23,896 nt of DNA from an archaeon (lineage in GTDB: Archaea > Hydrothermarchaeota > Hydrothermarchaeia > JALTZZ01 > JALUTC01). Below, in pieces: positions 1-7,368 of this stretch (position 1 is the stretch's first letter; each line of letters opens with the position of its first letter). The position numbers and the translations under genes are program-made. The stretch is from assembly GCA_027058345.1 (NCBI GenBank), contig JALUTC010000148.1, positions 1-23,896 on the forward strand, given 5' to 3'. The notes under the pieces were generated by a model. It searched no databases. It had not been told where the DNA came from and saw only the letters and a program-made list of their open reading frames with translations.

Positions 1-997
1 CATCCAGTAATATAAAGCTTTCTGGAATTATTATCCTTTCATTAGCTGAATTTGTTAAATCCCTTTCATGTTCCAATGAGATATTATCGAGAGCAACTAT
101 TGCATAAGATTTTATCACCCTCGCCAGACTACATATCTTTTCAGAATTTATTGGATTCATTTTGTGAGGCATTGTTGAAGAACCTACCTGTTTTTCACCA
201 AAAGGTTCTGAAATTTCAAATATTTCTGTTCTCTGAAGATTTCTTATCTCTTTAGCAAATTTATAAAAACTCATCGCTATTAATGCTAATGTCAATATTA
301 TTTCCGCATAAATATCTCTAGAAACAACTTGCGTTGAAATTCTAGCAGGTTTTAACCCAAGTACTTTCATAACATATTCCTCGATTTTCTCTCCAAGACT
401 TCCAAATCCTGCATATGTCCCTACAGCACCAGACATTTTACCAACGATTGAATTCTTCATAATGTTTTCCAACCTTTTTATATGCCTATCAATTTCATCT
501 ATCCAATTTGCAAATTTAAATCCGTAGGTTATAGGTAATGCATGCTGACCATGTGTCCTACCTATACATATAAGATTCAATGTTTTTTTTGCAATATTCT
601 TCAATTCTTCTTTAATCTCTTTCAAATCTTTTATAACAATTCCAATAGCTTCCTTAATTAATAGCATGTTTGCAGTATCAACTATATCATAACTGGTTGC
701 TCCTAGATGAACATATCTACCATGTTCTCCACAAGCTTCTGATAATGCTTTAACAACAGCCATGACATCATGCTTTATCTCTCTTTCAATTTCTTTCACC
801 CTTTCTAATTTTACATATCTAGTATTAGCCCTTTCTTTTATAATTTTTGCAGATTCTTTAGGAATTATATTATAATGCGCCAACGCTTCAGCAAGTGCTG
901 CTTCAACCTTAAGCATTGCATTCAATTTATTTTCTTCATCAAATATCCTCTTCATTTCAGGACTCCCATACCTATATTCGATTGGATGTATTGCCAT
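1..997 (-). CDS. purB: Adenylosuccinate lyase PurB (partial, C-terminus beyond left edge)
   Basis: Adenylosuccinate lyase acts twice in purine synthesis, cleaving SAICAR to AICAR plus fumarate and adenylosuccinate to AMP plus fumarate. The reverse-strand frame is open from ATG at 997 to the window edge (332 complete codons; family members are about 430-460 aa, so the C-terminal quarter is missing only because of the edge). The protein begins MAIHPIEYRYGSPEM, typical of archaeal PurB. It carries the HLGATSYDIVDTA segment near residue 90, GRTHGQHALP near 140, and the superfamily signature GSSTMPHKMNP near residue 275. It is divergent from the ZPR1-type gene with only 19 bp between the starts, so the two promoters must overlap the coding ends. 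purE lies about 4 kb away and is not in the same operon. Confidence 0.95.
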   Translation of the reverse strand, partial: MAIHPIEYRYGSPEMKRIFDEENKLNAMLKVEAALAEALAHYNIIPKESAKIIKERANTRYVKLERVKEIEREIKHDVMAVVKALSEACGEHGRYVHLGATSYDIVDTANMLLIKEAIGIVIKDLKEIKEELKNIAKKTLNLICIGRTHGQHALPITYGFKFANWIDEIDRHIKRLENIMKNSIVGKMSGAVGTYAGFGSLGEKIEEYVMKVLGLKPARISTQVVSRDIYAEIILTLALIAMSFYKFAKEIRNLQRTEIFEISEPFGEKQVGSSTMPHKMNPINSEKICSLARVIKSYAIVALDNISLEHERDLTNSANERIIIPESFILLD

Positions 998-1016
998 ATA
1001 ATTTTGAAATAAAAAT

Positions 1017-1544
1017 ATGGAACATAGATTTGGAATGACAAAATTGAATATTAAATGTCCAATATGTAAGTCTGGAAATCTAATCTTCATGTTTAACATC
1101 CATTCAATACCATATTTCGGAGAAGTTATGGAATCAACATTATTATGTGAGAAGTGTAAATTTAAGGATGTCGATATATCCTTGCTTGAAAATAAAGAGC
1201 CTAGAAGATATATTCTTGAAGTAAAATCTGAGGAAGATTTATTTATCAAGGTTGCAAAATCTAAGGAAGGAATTATAAAGATACCTGAGATAGGAATAGA
1301 AATATATTCGACAATATATTCGCAAGGATTTATAACGAATGTCGAAGGAATATTGGAAAGAATACAGACAGCATTAATCGATATAAAAGCACTTGAAGGA
1401 ATAAATAAGGAGAAAATAGATGAAATATTGAAAAAGATTGAAAGGATGAGAGAAGGAAAAGAAAGGTTTACACTTATAATAGAAGATAAAACTGGAAATT
1501 CTGCAATATTTTCAAGTAAAGCTAAGGTTGAAAAATTGTCATAA
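1017..1544 (+). CDS. ZPR1-type zinc finger domain protein
   Basis: This 175-aa protein matches the archaeal single-domain relatives of eukaryotic ZPR1. A four-cysteine zinc finger (C14/C17 and C44/C47) is followed by a beta-rich domain with the IxIPEIGIEI and NVEGILERI signatures typical of ZPR1. Eukaryotic ZPR1 binds elongation factor eEF1A; the role of the archaeal version is not established. Two starts are possible: ATG 1017, or ATG 1035, which would give MTKLNIKCPIC and would put an A/T-rich TATA-like stretch (1006-1016) about 25 bp upstream, as expected for a leaderless mRNA. Neither has a clear Shine-Dalgarno site. The gene is divergent from purB and followed by tRNA-Gly on the same strand. 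Confidence 0.8.
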   Translation: MEHRFGMTKLNIKCPICKSGNLIFMFNIHSIPYFGEVMESTLLCEKCKFKDVDISLLENKEPRRYILEVKSEEDLFIKVAKSKEGIIKIPEIGIEIYSTIYSQGFITNVEGILERIQTALIDIKALEGINKEKIDEILKKIERMREGKERFTLIIEDKTGNSAIFSSKAKVEKLS

Positions 1545-1585
1545 TTTCTTTTGTTAATTTTAATTAAATAAATTGAAAATAGTGT

Positions 1586-1661
1586 GCGACCGTAGTCTAG
1601 CCTGGTAGGACGCTGGCCTTCCAAGCCAGAGGCCCGGGTTCAAATCCCGGCGGTCGCACCA
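1586..1661 (+). tRNA. tRNA-Gly (anticodon UCC)
   Basis: A full cloverleaf can be drawn: acceptor GCGACCG/CGGTCGC, D stem GTCT/GGAC, anticodon stem CTGGC/GCCAG with loop CTTCCAA (anticodon TCC), a four-base variable loop, and T stem CCGGG/CCCGG with loop TTCAAAT. The discriminator base is A1658 and CCA is encoded at 1659-1661. T8 and A9 are in place and no intron is present. A TATA-like element around 1557-1568 lies about 25 nt upstream of the mature 5' end. It decodes GGA. Confidence 0.97.
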
Positions 1662-1704
1662 CTTCTTTTATCATTTTGATAATATATTTAAAGTTTATAA
1701 AAGG

Positions 1705-2754
1705 TTATGGGATAACTTCCGTTGAATCTTTGAGTGGATTGTAACATAAATCTTTAAATTTTATAATGCCTTTATCTATAAGAGAGAAAATTTCAGGAAT
1801 TATTCTTTTTATAATTTCTATTGTTCTTATTGTTACCTTACAAACATTTTTGAATCCCTCTTCACCCCATAATCTCTCATAATTTGAATATAAACATCTG
1901 CCACCACAATGTATAAAATAGTCACAATTATAACAAGGAGGTTTTAAATTCAATTTCTTTATATTTCCATTGAAAATGTTTCCAACATTTGCCCAACTCT
2001 CATATACTGCTATTGGACAAGCAATAACTCTACCGTCTGTTAATATAGAAAAAGAATATTTTCCAGAACCACAAGGAACATGATTGAATGGTTTGAAAAA
2101 GCTACTTATTATTCCAATTATTGGTATAAGTTTTATTATCTTTCCTCTTTTCAATTTTTCGAGAAAATATTTAACCAAATTTTTAATGCCTTTTATATAA
2201 TTTTCGGACCATTTTTCAAAGTTCCATCTTTCCGTCCATATAACATTTAGCTGCCAATGAATTTTATCGAATAATTTAAGGTTTATTAAATGCATAACAT
2301 CCCTAAATATATCGGAATCCTCTGTTATTGTCATCCTTGCTATTATTTCTCCATTAAATTTCTCCCTTATCTTTTTAATGTTTTCAACAACCTTTTTATA
2401 TACTCCTTTTCCTCTGTATTTATCAGTAACTTCTTCAATACCATCTATTGAAACGAGAATTACGTCGAATTTATTTAGCAACGAGTTGTCAAGACGATTT
2501 AGTAATAATCCATTTGTCTGTATTCCATATCTCTTTGCATTCAAATTTTCTATTACTTCTTTTATAAAATTAATATTTAAGAGTGGTTCTCCTCCGTAAA
2601 AAAATATTGTTCGATTACTATCTCGCTTTAAAAAATTGATCAAATCTTCTATCCTATATCTTGGAGTTCTTGGAACAATATCTTCTGGAAATGATCCTCC
2701 ACAATATTTACACTTTAAGTTACATGTTCCTGTTGTAAATATAAACCATAGCAT
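1705..2754 (-). CDS. Radical SAM/SPASM protein, putative peptide-modifying type
   Basis: The 349-aa protein has the radical SAM cluster motif C11-x3-C15-x2-C18, a YGGEP motif at 53-57, and a cysteine-rich C-terminal SPASM-like region: HVPCGSGK near 226, a CP pair near 246, CYNCDYFIHCGGRC near 275-288 and a last Cys near 305. It should bind SAM and more than one [4Fe-4S] cluster in the cytoplasm. The N-terminus (FTTGTCNLKCKYCGGSF) resembles an archaeal family annotated as putative peptide-modifying radical SAM enzymes; I infer this from motif memory and the substrate is unknown. Its ATG directly follows the TAA of the upstream twin-cysteine protein (TAAATG), with GAGGA in that gene's Glu-rich tail serving as ribosome binding site, so the pair is almost certainly co-translated. 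It is the last gene of the rpl21e operon. Confidence 0.82.
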   Translation of the reverse strand: MLWFIFTTGTCNLKCKYCGGSFPEDIVPRTPRYRIEDLINFLKRDSNRTIFFYGGEPLLNINFIKEVIENLNAKRYGIQTNGLLLNRLDNSLLNKFDVILVSIDGIEEVTDKYRGKGVYKKVVENIKKIREKFNGEIIARMTITEDSDIFRDVMHLINLKLFDKIHWQLNVIWTERWNFEKWSENYIKGIKNLVKYFLEKLKRGKIIKLIPIIGIISSFFKPFNHVPCGSGKYSFSILTDGRVIACPIAVYESWANVGNIFNGNIKKLNLKPPCYNCDYFIHCGGRCLYSNYERLWGEEGFKNVCKVTIRTIEIIKRIIPEIFSLIDKGIIKFKDLCYNPLKDSTEVIP

Positions 2755-3486
2755 TTATTCCTCTTCTTCCTCTTCTATTTCCTTCAATCCTAGTTTTTTC
2801 AATTCTTCCTTAATCTTTACTGGAGAAATTTCACCGACAAATTTTATCTGATCATTTATCATTACAACGTATTGGAACATGCCTCCCTTCATTAATATTT
2901 CCTTTACCTGTGGGAACTCGTCGATTTTATTACTTGTCACATCTATAGCTTCGACGACGACTTGGTCTCCAAATTTCCTTCTCAAATAATTTTCTATTAT
3001 ATCAGCGTATAGGTGAACATCTTCATAGTCAACGTATTCGTCAGATTCGTCCGCAATATAATAATATTTTGCACCCCTGCCAAATATTCTGACGATAACT
3101 TTTCCTTCTTTTTTAATTTTCTCTTCTCTATCCTTTGGCAAGGTTTTCGGTCTAAACCTTTCATCGAATATTTCAGATGGCTGATAGTTTTCACACGTTT
3201 TTTCCTTCATTTCATCGAAGTACCATCTGCCGGTAATTTCATCGTGTATAAATCCTACACACGTTTTATTAGTTAATACGCACAGGGACTCCTCTCTATA
3301 TTTACATGGTGCCTTAACTTCTTTTGGCAATTCAATCTTTGCAGTATCCTTTGGTTTATATACGGGGCATGCCTTTTCAAAATATTCGTCAAAATACCAT
3401 TGATTTGTTTCAGGATCAAACCTTTTTCCAAAGCATGGTTTATTCATTAATGTACAATTTTCACCATCTCGATACATACATGTCAT
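2755..3486 (-). CDS. Hypothetical protein: two four-cysteine repeats plus thioredoxin-like domain
   Basis: I do not recognise a named family. From ATG 3486 the product is 243 aa. Residues 1-103 hold a duplicated module with identical spacing: C3-x7-C11-x6-C18-x21-C40 and C61-x7-C69-x6-C76-x21-C98, each containing NK-x-C and WYFDE. Residues about 128-235 (KVIVRIFGRG..., RRKFGDQVVVEAIDVT, YVVMINDQIKFVGEIS) resemble a thioredoxin fold of the YuzD/DUF1462 kind, but the CxxC is absent. The tail is a run of Glu. The eight cysteines could form two metal or Fe-S sites; this is inference. Start choice: ATG 3486 has GAGGTGGTG just upstream; an earlier ATG at 3510 would overlap the DUF655 gene and lacks such a site. 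It is coupled to the radical SAM gene downstream. Confidence 0.75.
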   Translation of the reverse strand: MTCMYRDGENCTLMNKPCFGKRFDPETNQWYFDEYFEKACPVYKPKDTAKIELPKEVKAPCKYREESLCVLTNKTCVGFIHDEITGRWYFDEMKEKTCENYQPSEIFDERFRPKTLPKDREEKIKKEGKVIVRIFGRGAKYYYIADESDEYVDYEDVHLYADIIENYLRRKFGDQVVVEAIDVTSNKIDEFPQVKEILMKGGMFQYVVMINDQIKFVGEISPVKIKEELKKLGLKEIEEEEEE

Positions 3487-3496
3487 GTGCACCACC

Positions 3497-4054
3497 TCAT
3501 GGAGCAACAAATAATCTCCATTTTAATTTTCCCGATCTTTCCTCACCCTTTATTTCCATAAGTATTCTTTCCAATATTATTTTTTTAGGGTCAGGTATGG
3601 ATTTAACTCTTTCTTTAATATCCTTAAAAGATTCAAACGGTTTCTTTTTTCTTTCTTCCAATATTTCATGTAGAAGTCTCTTTCCAATTCCAGGTAACAA
3701 TTCGAGCTGATGAATTCTAACATTTATTGGTTTTGCATTGTTAAAAAAATTTACAAACCTCTTTTCATCTTCCTCAATTATCTTTCCAACAGCTTCTTCC
3801 AAAGTATCCTTTGCCAATGATGTCAACTCATCATATTTTATCCTCTTTTTTATATATTCTATCTTCTCCCTAAACCCCCTACCAATATAAACCTTTTCCA
3901 AAGGTTCCAAATATATATTCCTTTTTGGTACGAGTTCTAATAATATAAAATATTTAACACCAACAGCTTGAGCAATAGGCTCCTTTTTAATATCTGTAGG
4001 TTTTCCTTCGGGTAAAAAATCTAAAATTATTGCATATTCTTCTTGAAATCTCAA
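3497..4054 (-). CDS. DUF655 RNA-binding-like protein
   Basis: This archaeal DUF655 protein (185 aa from TTG 4054) begins (M)RFQEEYAIILDFLPEG, the usual family start, and has a C-terminal helix-hairpin-helix (LELLPGIGKRLLHEILEE). It is predicted to bind nucleic acid; the precise role is unknown. Family members commonly sit next to rpl21e and rpoF in Euryarchaeota, as here. Start choice: GTG 4063 is also in frame, but that GTG is part of the AGGTG Shine-Dalgarno site (4061-4065), which lies 6 nt before TTG 4054, so the TTG start is preferred. The stop is 10 bp before the next gene's start. Confidence 0.88.
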   Translation of the reverse strand: MRFQEEYAIILDFLPEGKPTDIKKEPIAQAVGVKYFILLELVPKRNIYLEPLEKVYIGRGFREKIEYIKKRIKYDELTSLAKDTLEEAVGKIIEEDEKRFVNFFNNAKPINVRIHQLELLPGIGKRLLHEILEERKKKPFESFKDIKERVKSIPDPKKIILERILMEIKGEERSGKLKWRLFVAP

Positions 4055-4063
4055 GCCAATCAC

Positions 4064-4411
4064 CTATTTGAGGTATTTATATACGATGTTTAATATTTTA
4101 TCGATATCTTCTTTTGTTAAAACATATATTTCCTTTGCATATATAGCTCTAACCTCTTCAGGAGTTCTTGGCATCAAATCTATTATCTTTATTGCAATTC
4201 TTTCATTAATTTTATCGAGCTTCATTAGTTCCTCGAACATTTTTCTAGCATCTTCTGCGGAGATTTTTATGAACTTCTTTAGATAGTCAAGTGTTTGCTT
4301 TGTAACGTATGAAACTTCCTGGACTTTCTTTTCCTCAATTATCTTTTCCAATATTTCTTTAGCTTCAGCCATCGTTATCAATTTTTCTTCCAAAATTTTT
4401 TTCCCAATCAT
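4064..4411 (-). CDS. rpoF: DNA-directed RNA polymerase subunit Rpo4 (RpoF)
   Basis: The 115-aa product is the archaeal counterpart of eukaryotic Rpb4, which forms the stalk of RNA polymerase with Rpo7. It shows the family's helical HRDC-like pattern: an N-terminal EKLITMAEAKEIL helix, a central TLDYLKKFIKIS segment, and the hallmark DLMPRTPEEVRAIYAKE near residues 78-94. Length matches the family (about 110-120 aa). The start ATG overlaps the rpl21e stop (ATGA, 4408-4411) and GAAGGT precedes it, so the two are translationally coupled. The arrangement rpl21e-rpoF-DUF655 is conserved in Euryarchaeota. Confidence 0.93.
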   Translation of the reverse strand: MIGKKILEEKLITMAEAKEILEKIIEEKKVQEVSYVTKQTLDYLKKFIKISAEDARKMFEELMKLDKINERIAIKIIDLMPRTPEEVRAIYAKEIYVLTKEDIDKILNIVYKYLK

Positions 4412-4698
4412 ACCTTCTTCAAATGTACGGGTAATACTATTAATATCTTCTTACTATCCATGTCAGGAACTTCTACAATATATGCCCTTCCTCTCTTTCC
4501 TATAACCTTACCAACTCTACCTTGAAATCTTGGATGAGGCATTCCCTTATGAACACTAGGCTCTATATCAATTGCAACCCTATCTCCTATGTTGAATTCC
4601 TGTAAAAACCTAGTAATTGGTACCTTTCCCCTCTCTCTTGGAGATTTCTTCAATACATGTCTACTTCCAGATCTAAATCCTTTTGATTTAGGAGCCAT
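4408..4698 (-). CDS. rpl21e: Ribosomal protein L21e
   Basis: The 96-aa protein MAPKSKGFRSGSRHVL... is archaeal/eukaryotic-type L21e of the large ribosomal subunit, with the typical KSPRERGK motif, the DRVAIDIEPSVHKGMPHPRFQGRVG core and the GKRGRAYIVEV strand. Start choice: ATG 4698 is preceded by AAGGTGAT (4703-4710), an excellent Shine-Dalgarno match with 4 nt spacing; an in-frame GTG at 4707 lies inside that site and is rejected. It is the first gene of the operon that continues through rpoF, DUF655, the twin-cysteine protein and the radical SAM gene. Confidence 0.95.
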   Translation of the reverse strand: MAPKSKGFRSGSRHVLKKSPRERGKVPITRFLQEFNIGDRVAIDIEPSVHKGMPHPRFQGRVGKVIGKRGRAYIVEVPDMDSKKILIVLPVHLKKV

Positions 4699-4723
4699 AC
4701 AAATCACCTTCTTGTCTCTTACA

Positions 4724-4745
4724 TAATATAAAAAATTTTTGAAAA
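4724..4745 (-). promoter_or_regulatory. Candidate TATA region for the rpl21e operon
   Basis: On the reverse strand an A/T-only stretch containing TTTTTTATATTAT lies 26-47 nt before the rpl21e ATG, at a distance that would start transcription just upstream of the Shine-Dalgarno site at 4703-4710. No other gene is available to provide the promoter, because purE is divergent. The exact TATA register is uncertain in such AT-rich DNA. Confidence 0.35.
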
Positions 4746-4770
4746 CAATTATCCCTTACTTTTATATTTT

Positions 4771-5253
4771 ATGGGAAAGGTCTTAATAATTGCAGGAAGT
4801 GTTTCAGACCTGGAACTTGTAAAAAAGGTGGAAGATGTTTTGAAGGAATTCAACGTTGAATACGAAGTTCAAATAGCATCTGCACATAGAGAACCTTTAA
4901 AAGTTATCGAAATCGTTTTAAAAACGGATGCAGATGTTATAATTGCCATCGCAGGCTTATCGGCAGCATTACCAGGATTTATTGCCAGCTTTACAACAAA
5001 GCCCGTGATTGGCTTACCAAGGGAGGTTAAACTCAATGGTTTAGATGCTTTATTATCAATGGTTCAATTACCTCCAGGAACTCCAGTAGGTGTTGTTGGA
5101 ATAGATAATGCAAAAAATGCAGCGTTACTTGCAATACAAATACTTGCATTGAAAGATAAGAATCTTGAGGAAAAGGTTAGGAAATATAGAAATATATTAA
5201 GCATTGAAGAGATAAAGGAGGTTGTTGGCAAATTCGGGTCTGCCGGGATTTGA
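4771..5253 (+). CDS. purE: Phosphoribosylaminoimidazole carboxylase catalytic subunit PurE
   Basis: PurE makes carboxyaminoimidazole ribonucleotide in purine synthesis. The 160-aa protein has the GSVSD nucleotide-binding loop (residues 9-13), SAHR (37-40) with the catalytic His39, a glycine/alanine-rich AGLSAALPGFIA segment and the PVIGLP and QLPPGTPVG motifs. Length is normal for the family (about 155-170). The start ATG 4771 follows an AT-rich sequence with no Shine-Dalgarno site. The last six codons and the TGA stop lie inside a tRNA-Arg gene on the other strand, a 19-bp tail-to-tail overlap. The class of PurE (N5-CAIR mutase or AIR carboxylase) cannot be fixed from sequence alone; no purK lies nearby. 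Confidence 0.93.
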   Translation: MGKVLIIAGSVSDLELVKKVEDVLKEFNVEYEVQIASAHREPLKVIEIVLKTDADVIIAIAGLSAALPGFIASFTTKPVIGLPREVKLNGLDALLSMVQLPPGTPVGVVGIDNAKNAALLAIQILALKDKNLEEKVRKYRNILSIEEIKEVVGKFGSAGI

Positions 5254-5309
5254 ACCCGGGATCACGGGGTCCGAAGCCCCGCATGTTATCCAGGCTACAC
5301 CACAGACCC
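5235..5309 (-). tRNA. tRNA-Arg (anticodon UCG)
   Basis: On the reverse strand the cloverleaf is: acceptor GGGTCTG/CAGACCC, T8 G9, D stem GTGT/ACAT, anticodon stem CGGGG/CCCCG with loop CTTCGGA (anticodon TCG, reading CGA), a five-base variable loop, and T stem CCGGG/CCCGG with loop TTCAAAT. The discriminator is G. CCA is not encoded (the DNA continues AATTTGCC), unlike the tRNA-Gly in this window. A TATA-like TTTTTTTAATATAAAGG (reverse strand, about 5320-5336) is correctly placed for transcription to begin near 5309. The 3' part overlaps the end of purE. Confidence 0.96.
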
Positions 5310-5355
5310 ATTTAATTCCTTTATATTAAAAAAATAATTTAACTTGGGAACCAAT

Positions 5356-6579
5356 TTATTTCTTTACTATATATTCCTGTTTAACAATTATCGTTGTATT
5401 ATCTTCTACATCATCATATACAATTACACCCGGTCCTATTTTACAATTGTTTCCAATCCTTTTCCCTGGATTTATCGAAACATTTATTCCAATTTTTGTA
5501 TTAAAACCTATAACACATCCAAATTTTCTTCTTCCAATATCTACCTTTTCTCCCTTTATCTTCATTCTTATATTTTTTTCATCCAACCTAAGATTTGCTA
5601 TCTTTGTTCCAGCACCTAAGTTACAATTTGAAGCAATTATTGAATCACCAACGTAATTCAGATGAGGAACATTTGTATTATCATAGATTATTGAATTCTT
5701 TATCTCTACGAAGCTACCTATTCTACAATTTCTTCCTATTATAACCTTTCCCCTTAGTCTCGAAAATGGTCCTATTTTTGAATTCTCGCCAATGTATGCT
5801 ATGCCTTCAATATATGTATTAGATAATATTTCGGCTCCTTCCTTTAGTATAACTTTCCCCTTTATCTTAACATTATCTTCAATTTTTCCAAAAATCTCTT
5901 CTTTCATATTTTCGAGGATGTAAAAGCAGGTATCCATATAATTTGTAAACGTTCCAATATCATTCCAATAATCCTTTAGCTCATATACTTCATATTTAGA
6001 ATTTTTAAGCAACATTCTCAAAGCATCCGTTAGCTCATATTCTCCTCTTGGAGATTTTTTAACTCTCTCGATATAATTAAAGATTTCATCGGTAAATAAA
6101 TTTAACCCTGTTAATACATATCCTTCCTTTATATTTTTCGGCTTTTCAACTATGTCTCCATTAATAAATACTCCATATTTATAAGCATCGTTCACATATT
6201 TTATACCTATTACAGAAGAATTTTTATACTTTCTGATCATTCCTTTTATATCATTTTCCGAATATAAACAGTCGCCGAATAAAGTTAAGAATGGTTCAGA
6301 AACATATTCTTTTACACATTTTATCGCATCTGCTGTTCCTAATGGTTCCTTTTGAATTATATATTCGATATTATATTCTTTTAAGTATTTTTCAAAGAGT
6401 TCTCTCTTATTAGATATTACAATATAAATGTTTTTTACTCCTGAATTTATAAGATTTTCGATTAAGATTTTTATCAATGGCTTATCGACTATAGGTAATA
6501 GAGGTTTTGGTAATATATTGGTGAGTGGTTTTAATCTCTCACCTTTTCCAGCTGCTAATATTACGGCGTCGACGTTCAT
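5356..6579 (-). CDS. Bifunctional sugar-1-phosphate nucleotidylyltransferase / acetyltransferase (archaeal GlmU-like)
   Basis: The 407-aa protein joins two domains. Residues 1 to about 230 are a nucleotidyltransferase fold with the signature LAAGKGERLKPLT, an LPKPLLPI motif, GTADA and FGDCLY for nucleotide and metal binding. Residues about 240-400 are a left-handed beta-helix of hexapeptide repeats ending in the acetyltransferase-type block with HLNYVGDSI and NLGAGTKIANLR. This architecture matches archaeal GlmU-like enzymes (the ST0452 and MJ1101 type) that make UDP-GlcNAc from GlcN-1-P; dTDP-glucose synthesis is an alternative activity in the family. Start choice: ATG 6579 overlaps the upstream stop as ATGA; an earlier in-frame ATG at 6594 lies inside the upstream gene. 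UDP-GlcNAc could feed N-glycosylation, but that link is inference. Confidence 0.85.
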   Translation of the reverse strand: MNVDAVILAAGKGERLKPLTNILPKPLLPIVDKPLIKILIENLINSGVKNIYIVISNKRELFEKYLKEYNIEYIIQKEPLGTADAIKCVKEYVSEPFLTLFGDCLYSENDIKGMIRKYKNSSVIGIKYVNDAYKYGVFINGDIVEKPKNIKEGYVLTGLNLFTDEIFNYIERVKKSPRGEYELTDALRMLLKNSKYEVYELKDYWNDIGTFTNYMDTCFYILENMKEEIFGKIEDNVKIKGKVILKEGAEILSNTYIEGIAYIGENSKIGPFSRLRGKVIIGRNCRIGSFVEIKNSIIYDNTNVPHLNYVGDSIIASNCNLGAGTKIANLRLDEKNIRMKIKGEKVDIGRRKFGCVIGFNTKIGINVSINPGKRIGNNCKIGPGVIVYDDVEDNTTIIVKQEYIVKK

Positions 6580-6854
6580 CCTATAAATCCGCACTTCTTA
6601 CATTTGAAGTATGGTTTAAGAACATTTTCTTCCTTTTTCCAATGATTTATTTCAAGAGGTTCATTACATATTGGACATCTTATCAAATCGGGATTTAACT
6701 TAACCATCCTTTCGATAACCCTCATATCTTCAAGCTTTATCGCATAAATGTCTTTCTTTTTCTCATAAAAGACTTCAAGACTCGTAAGATGTTTAAGGCA
6801 TAAATCCTTATTATCTACAGCCTCTTCGTTACAGTATTTACATCTCTTTCTCAT
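6576..6854 (-). CDS. Small protein with two zinc-ribbon-like motifs
   Basis: This 92-aa protein is not one I can name. It has an N-terminal C5-x2-C8...C19-x2-H22 motif and a C-terminal C60-x2-C63...C85-x2-C88 zinc ribbon ending CKKCGFIG, separated by a predicted helix rich in charged residues. It could bind nucleic acid or act as a partner of another enzyme. Its stop overlaps the start of the GlmU-like gene (ATGA), so both are translated from one message. It is divergent from rps15 with 39 bp between the starts. Confidence 0.75.
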   Translation of the reverse strand: MRKRCKYCNEEAVDNKDLCLKHLTSLEVFYEKKKDIYAIKLEDMRVIERMVKLNPDLIRCPICNEPLEINHWKKEENVLKPYFKCKKCGFIG

Positions 6855-6893
6855 CTAATAATAATTTTTAAATTAACATTTTCATTTAAATTT

Positions 6894-7349
6894 ATGGTAC
6901 ATAGACATAATAGAGGAAGGGGAAAATCAGGATCAATTAAACCGAATAAGAAAACTGTTAGTTGGATTGGTGAATATAATAAAGAGGAGATAGAGAAGTT
7001 AATAATAGATTTATACAAAAAGGGAGTTCCACCAAGCCAAATTGGATTAATATTAAGGGATCAATACGGAATACCATTTGTTAAATACATATTGGGTAAG
7101 AAGTTGACAAAATTCTTAGAGGAAAAGGGATTCAAGCAACAAATACCAGAGGACTTATTAAATTTAATGAAGAGGGCTGTTAGAGTATATGAGCATTTAC
7201 AAAAGCATAAAAAGGACAAGGTTGCAAAAAGAGCTTTAATGCTAATAGAATCGAAGATAATGAGACTTGTAAACTATTATAAAGAGAAGGGTAAGTTGCC
7301 TAAGGATTGGAAATATAGTATTGAAACGGCAAAGCTCCTTGTAAAGTAA
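6894..7349 (+). CDS. rps15: Ribosomal protein S15 (archaeal/eukaryotic S13e type)
   Basis: The 151-aa protein begins MVHRHNRGRGKSGS, the archaeal/eukaryotic N-terminal extension, then SWIGEYNKEEIEKLIIDL, GVPPSQIGLILRDQYGIP and the conserved S15 core ending in helices with KRALMLIESKIMRLVNYYKEKG. It binds 16S rRNA in the small subunit. ATG 6894 lies about 25 nt after the centre of a TATA-like AATTTTTAAATT (6863-6874) and has no Shine-Dalgarno site, so the mRNA is probably leaderless. Confidence 0.96.
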   Translation: MVHRHNRGRGKSGSIKPNKKTVSWIGEYNKEEIEKLIIDLYKKGVPPSQIGLILRDQYGIPFVKYILGKKLTKFLEEKGFKQQIPEDLLNLMKRAVRVYEHLQKHKKDKVAKRALMLIESKIMRLVNYYKEKGKLPKDWKYSIETAKLLVK

Positions 7350-7368
7350 ATTTATTTTTTAGAACGAA

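Noticed and set aside
1..997. purB as a broken gene because no stop is present
   Set aside because: The frame is open to the window edge with the conserved signature intact; it is cut by the edge only.
5236..5253. purE as a truncated pseudogene because it ends inside a tRNA gene
   Set aside because: At 160 aa it has normal family length and all motifs; the overlap only affects the last six residues.
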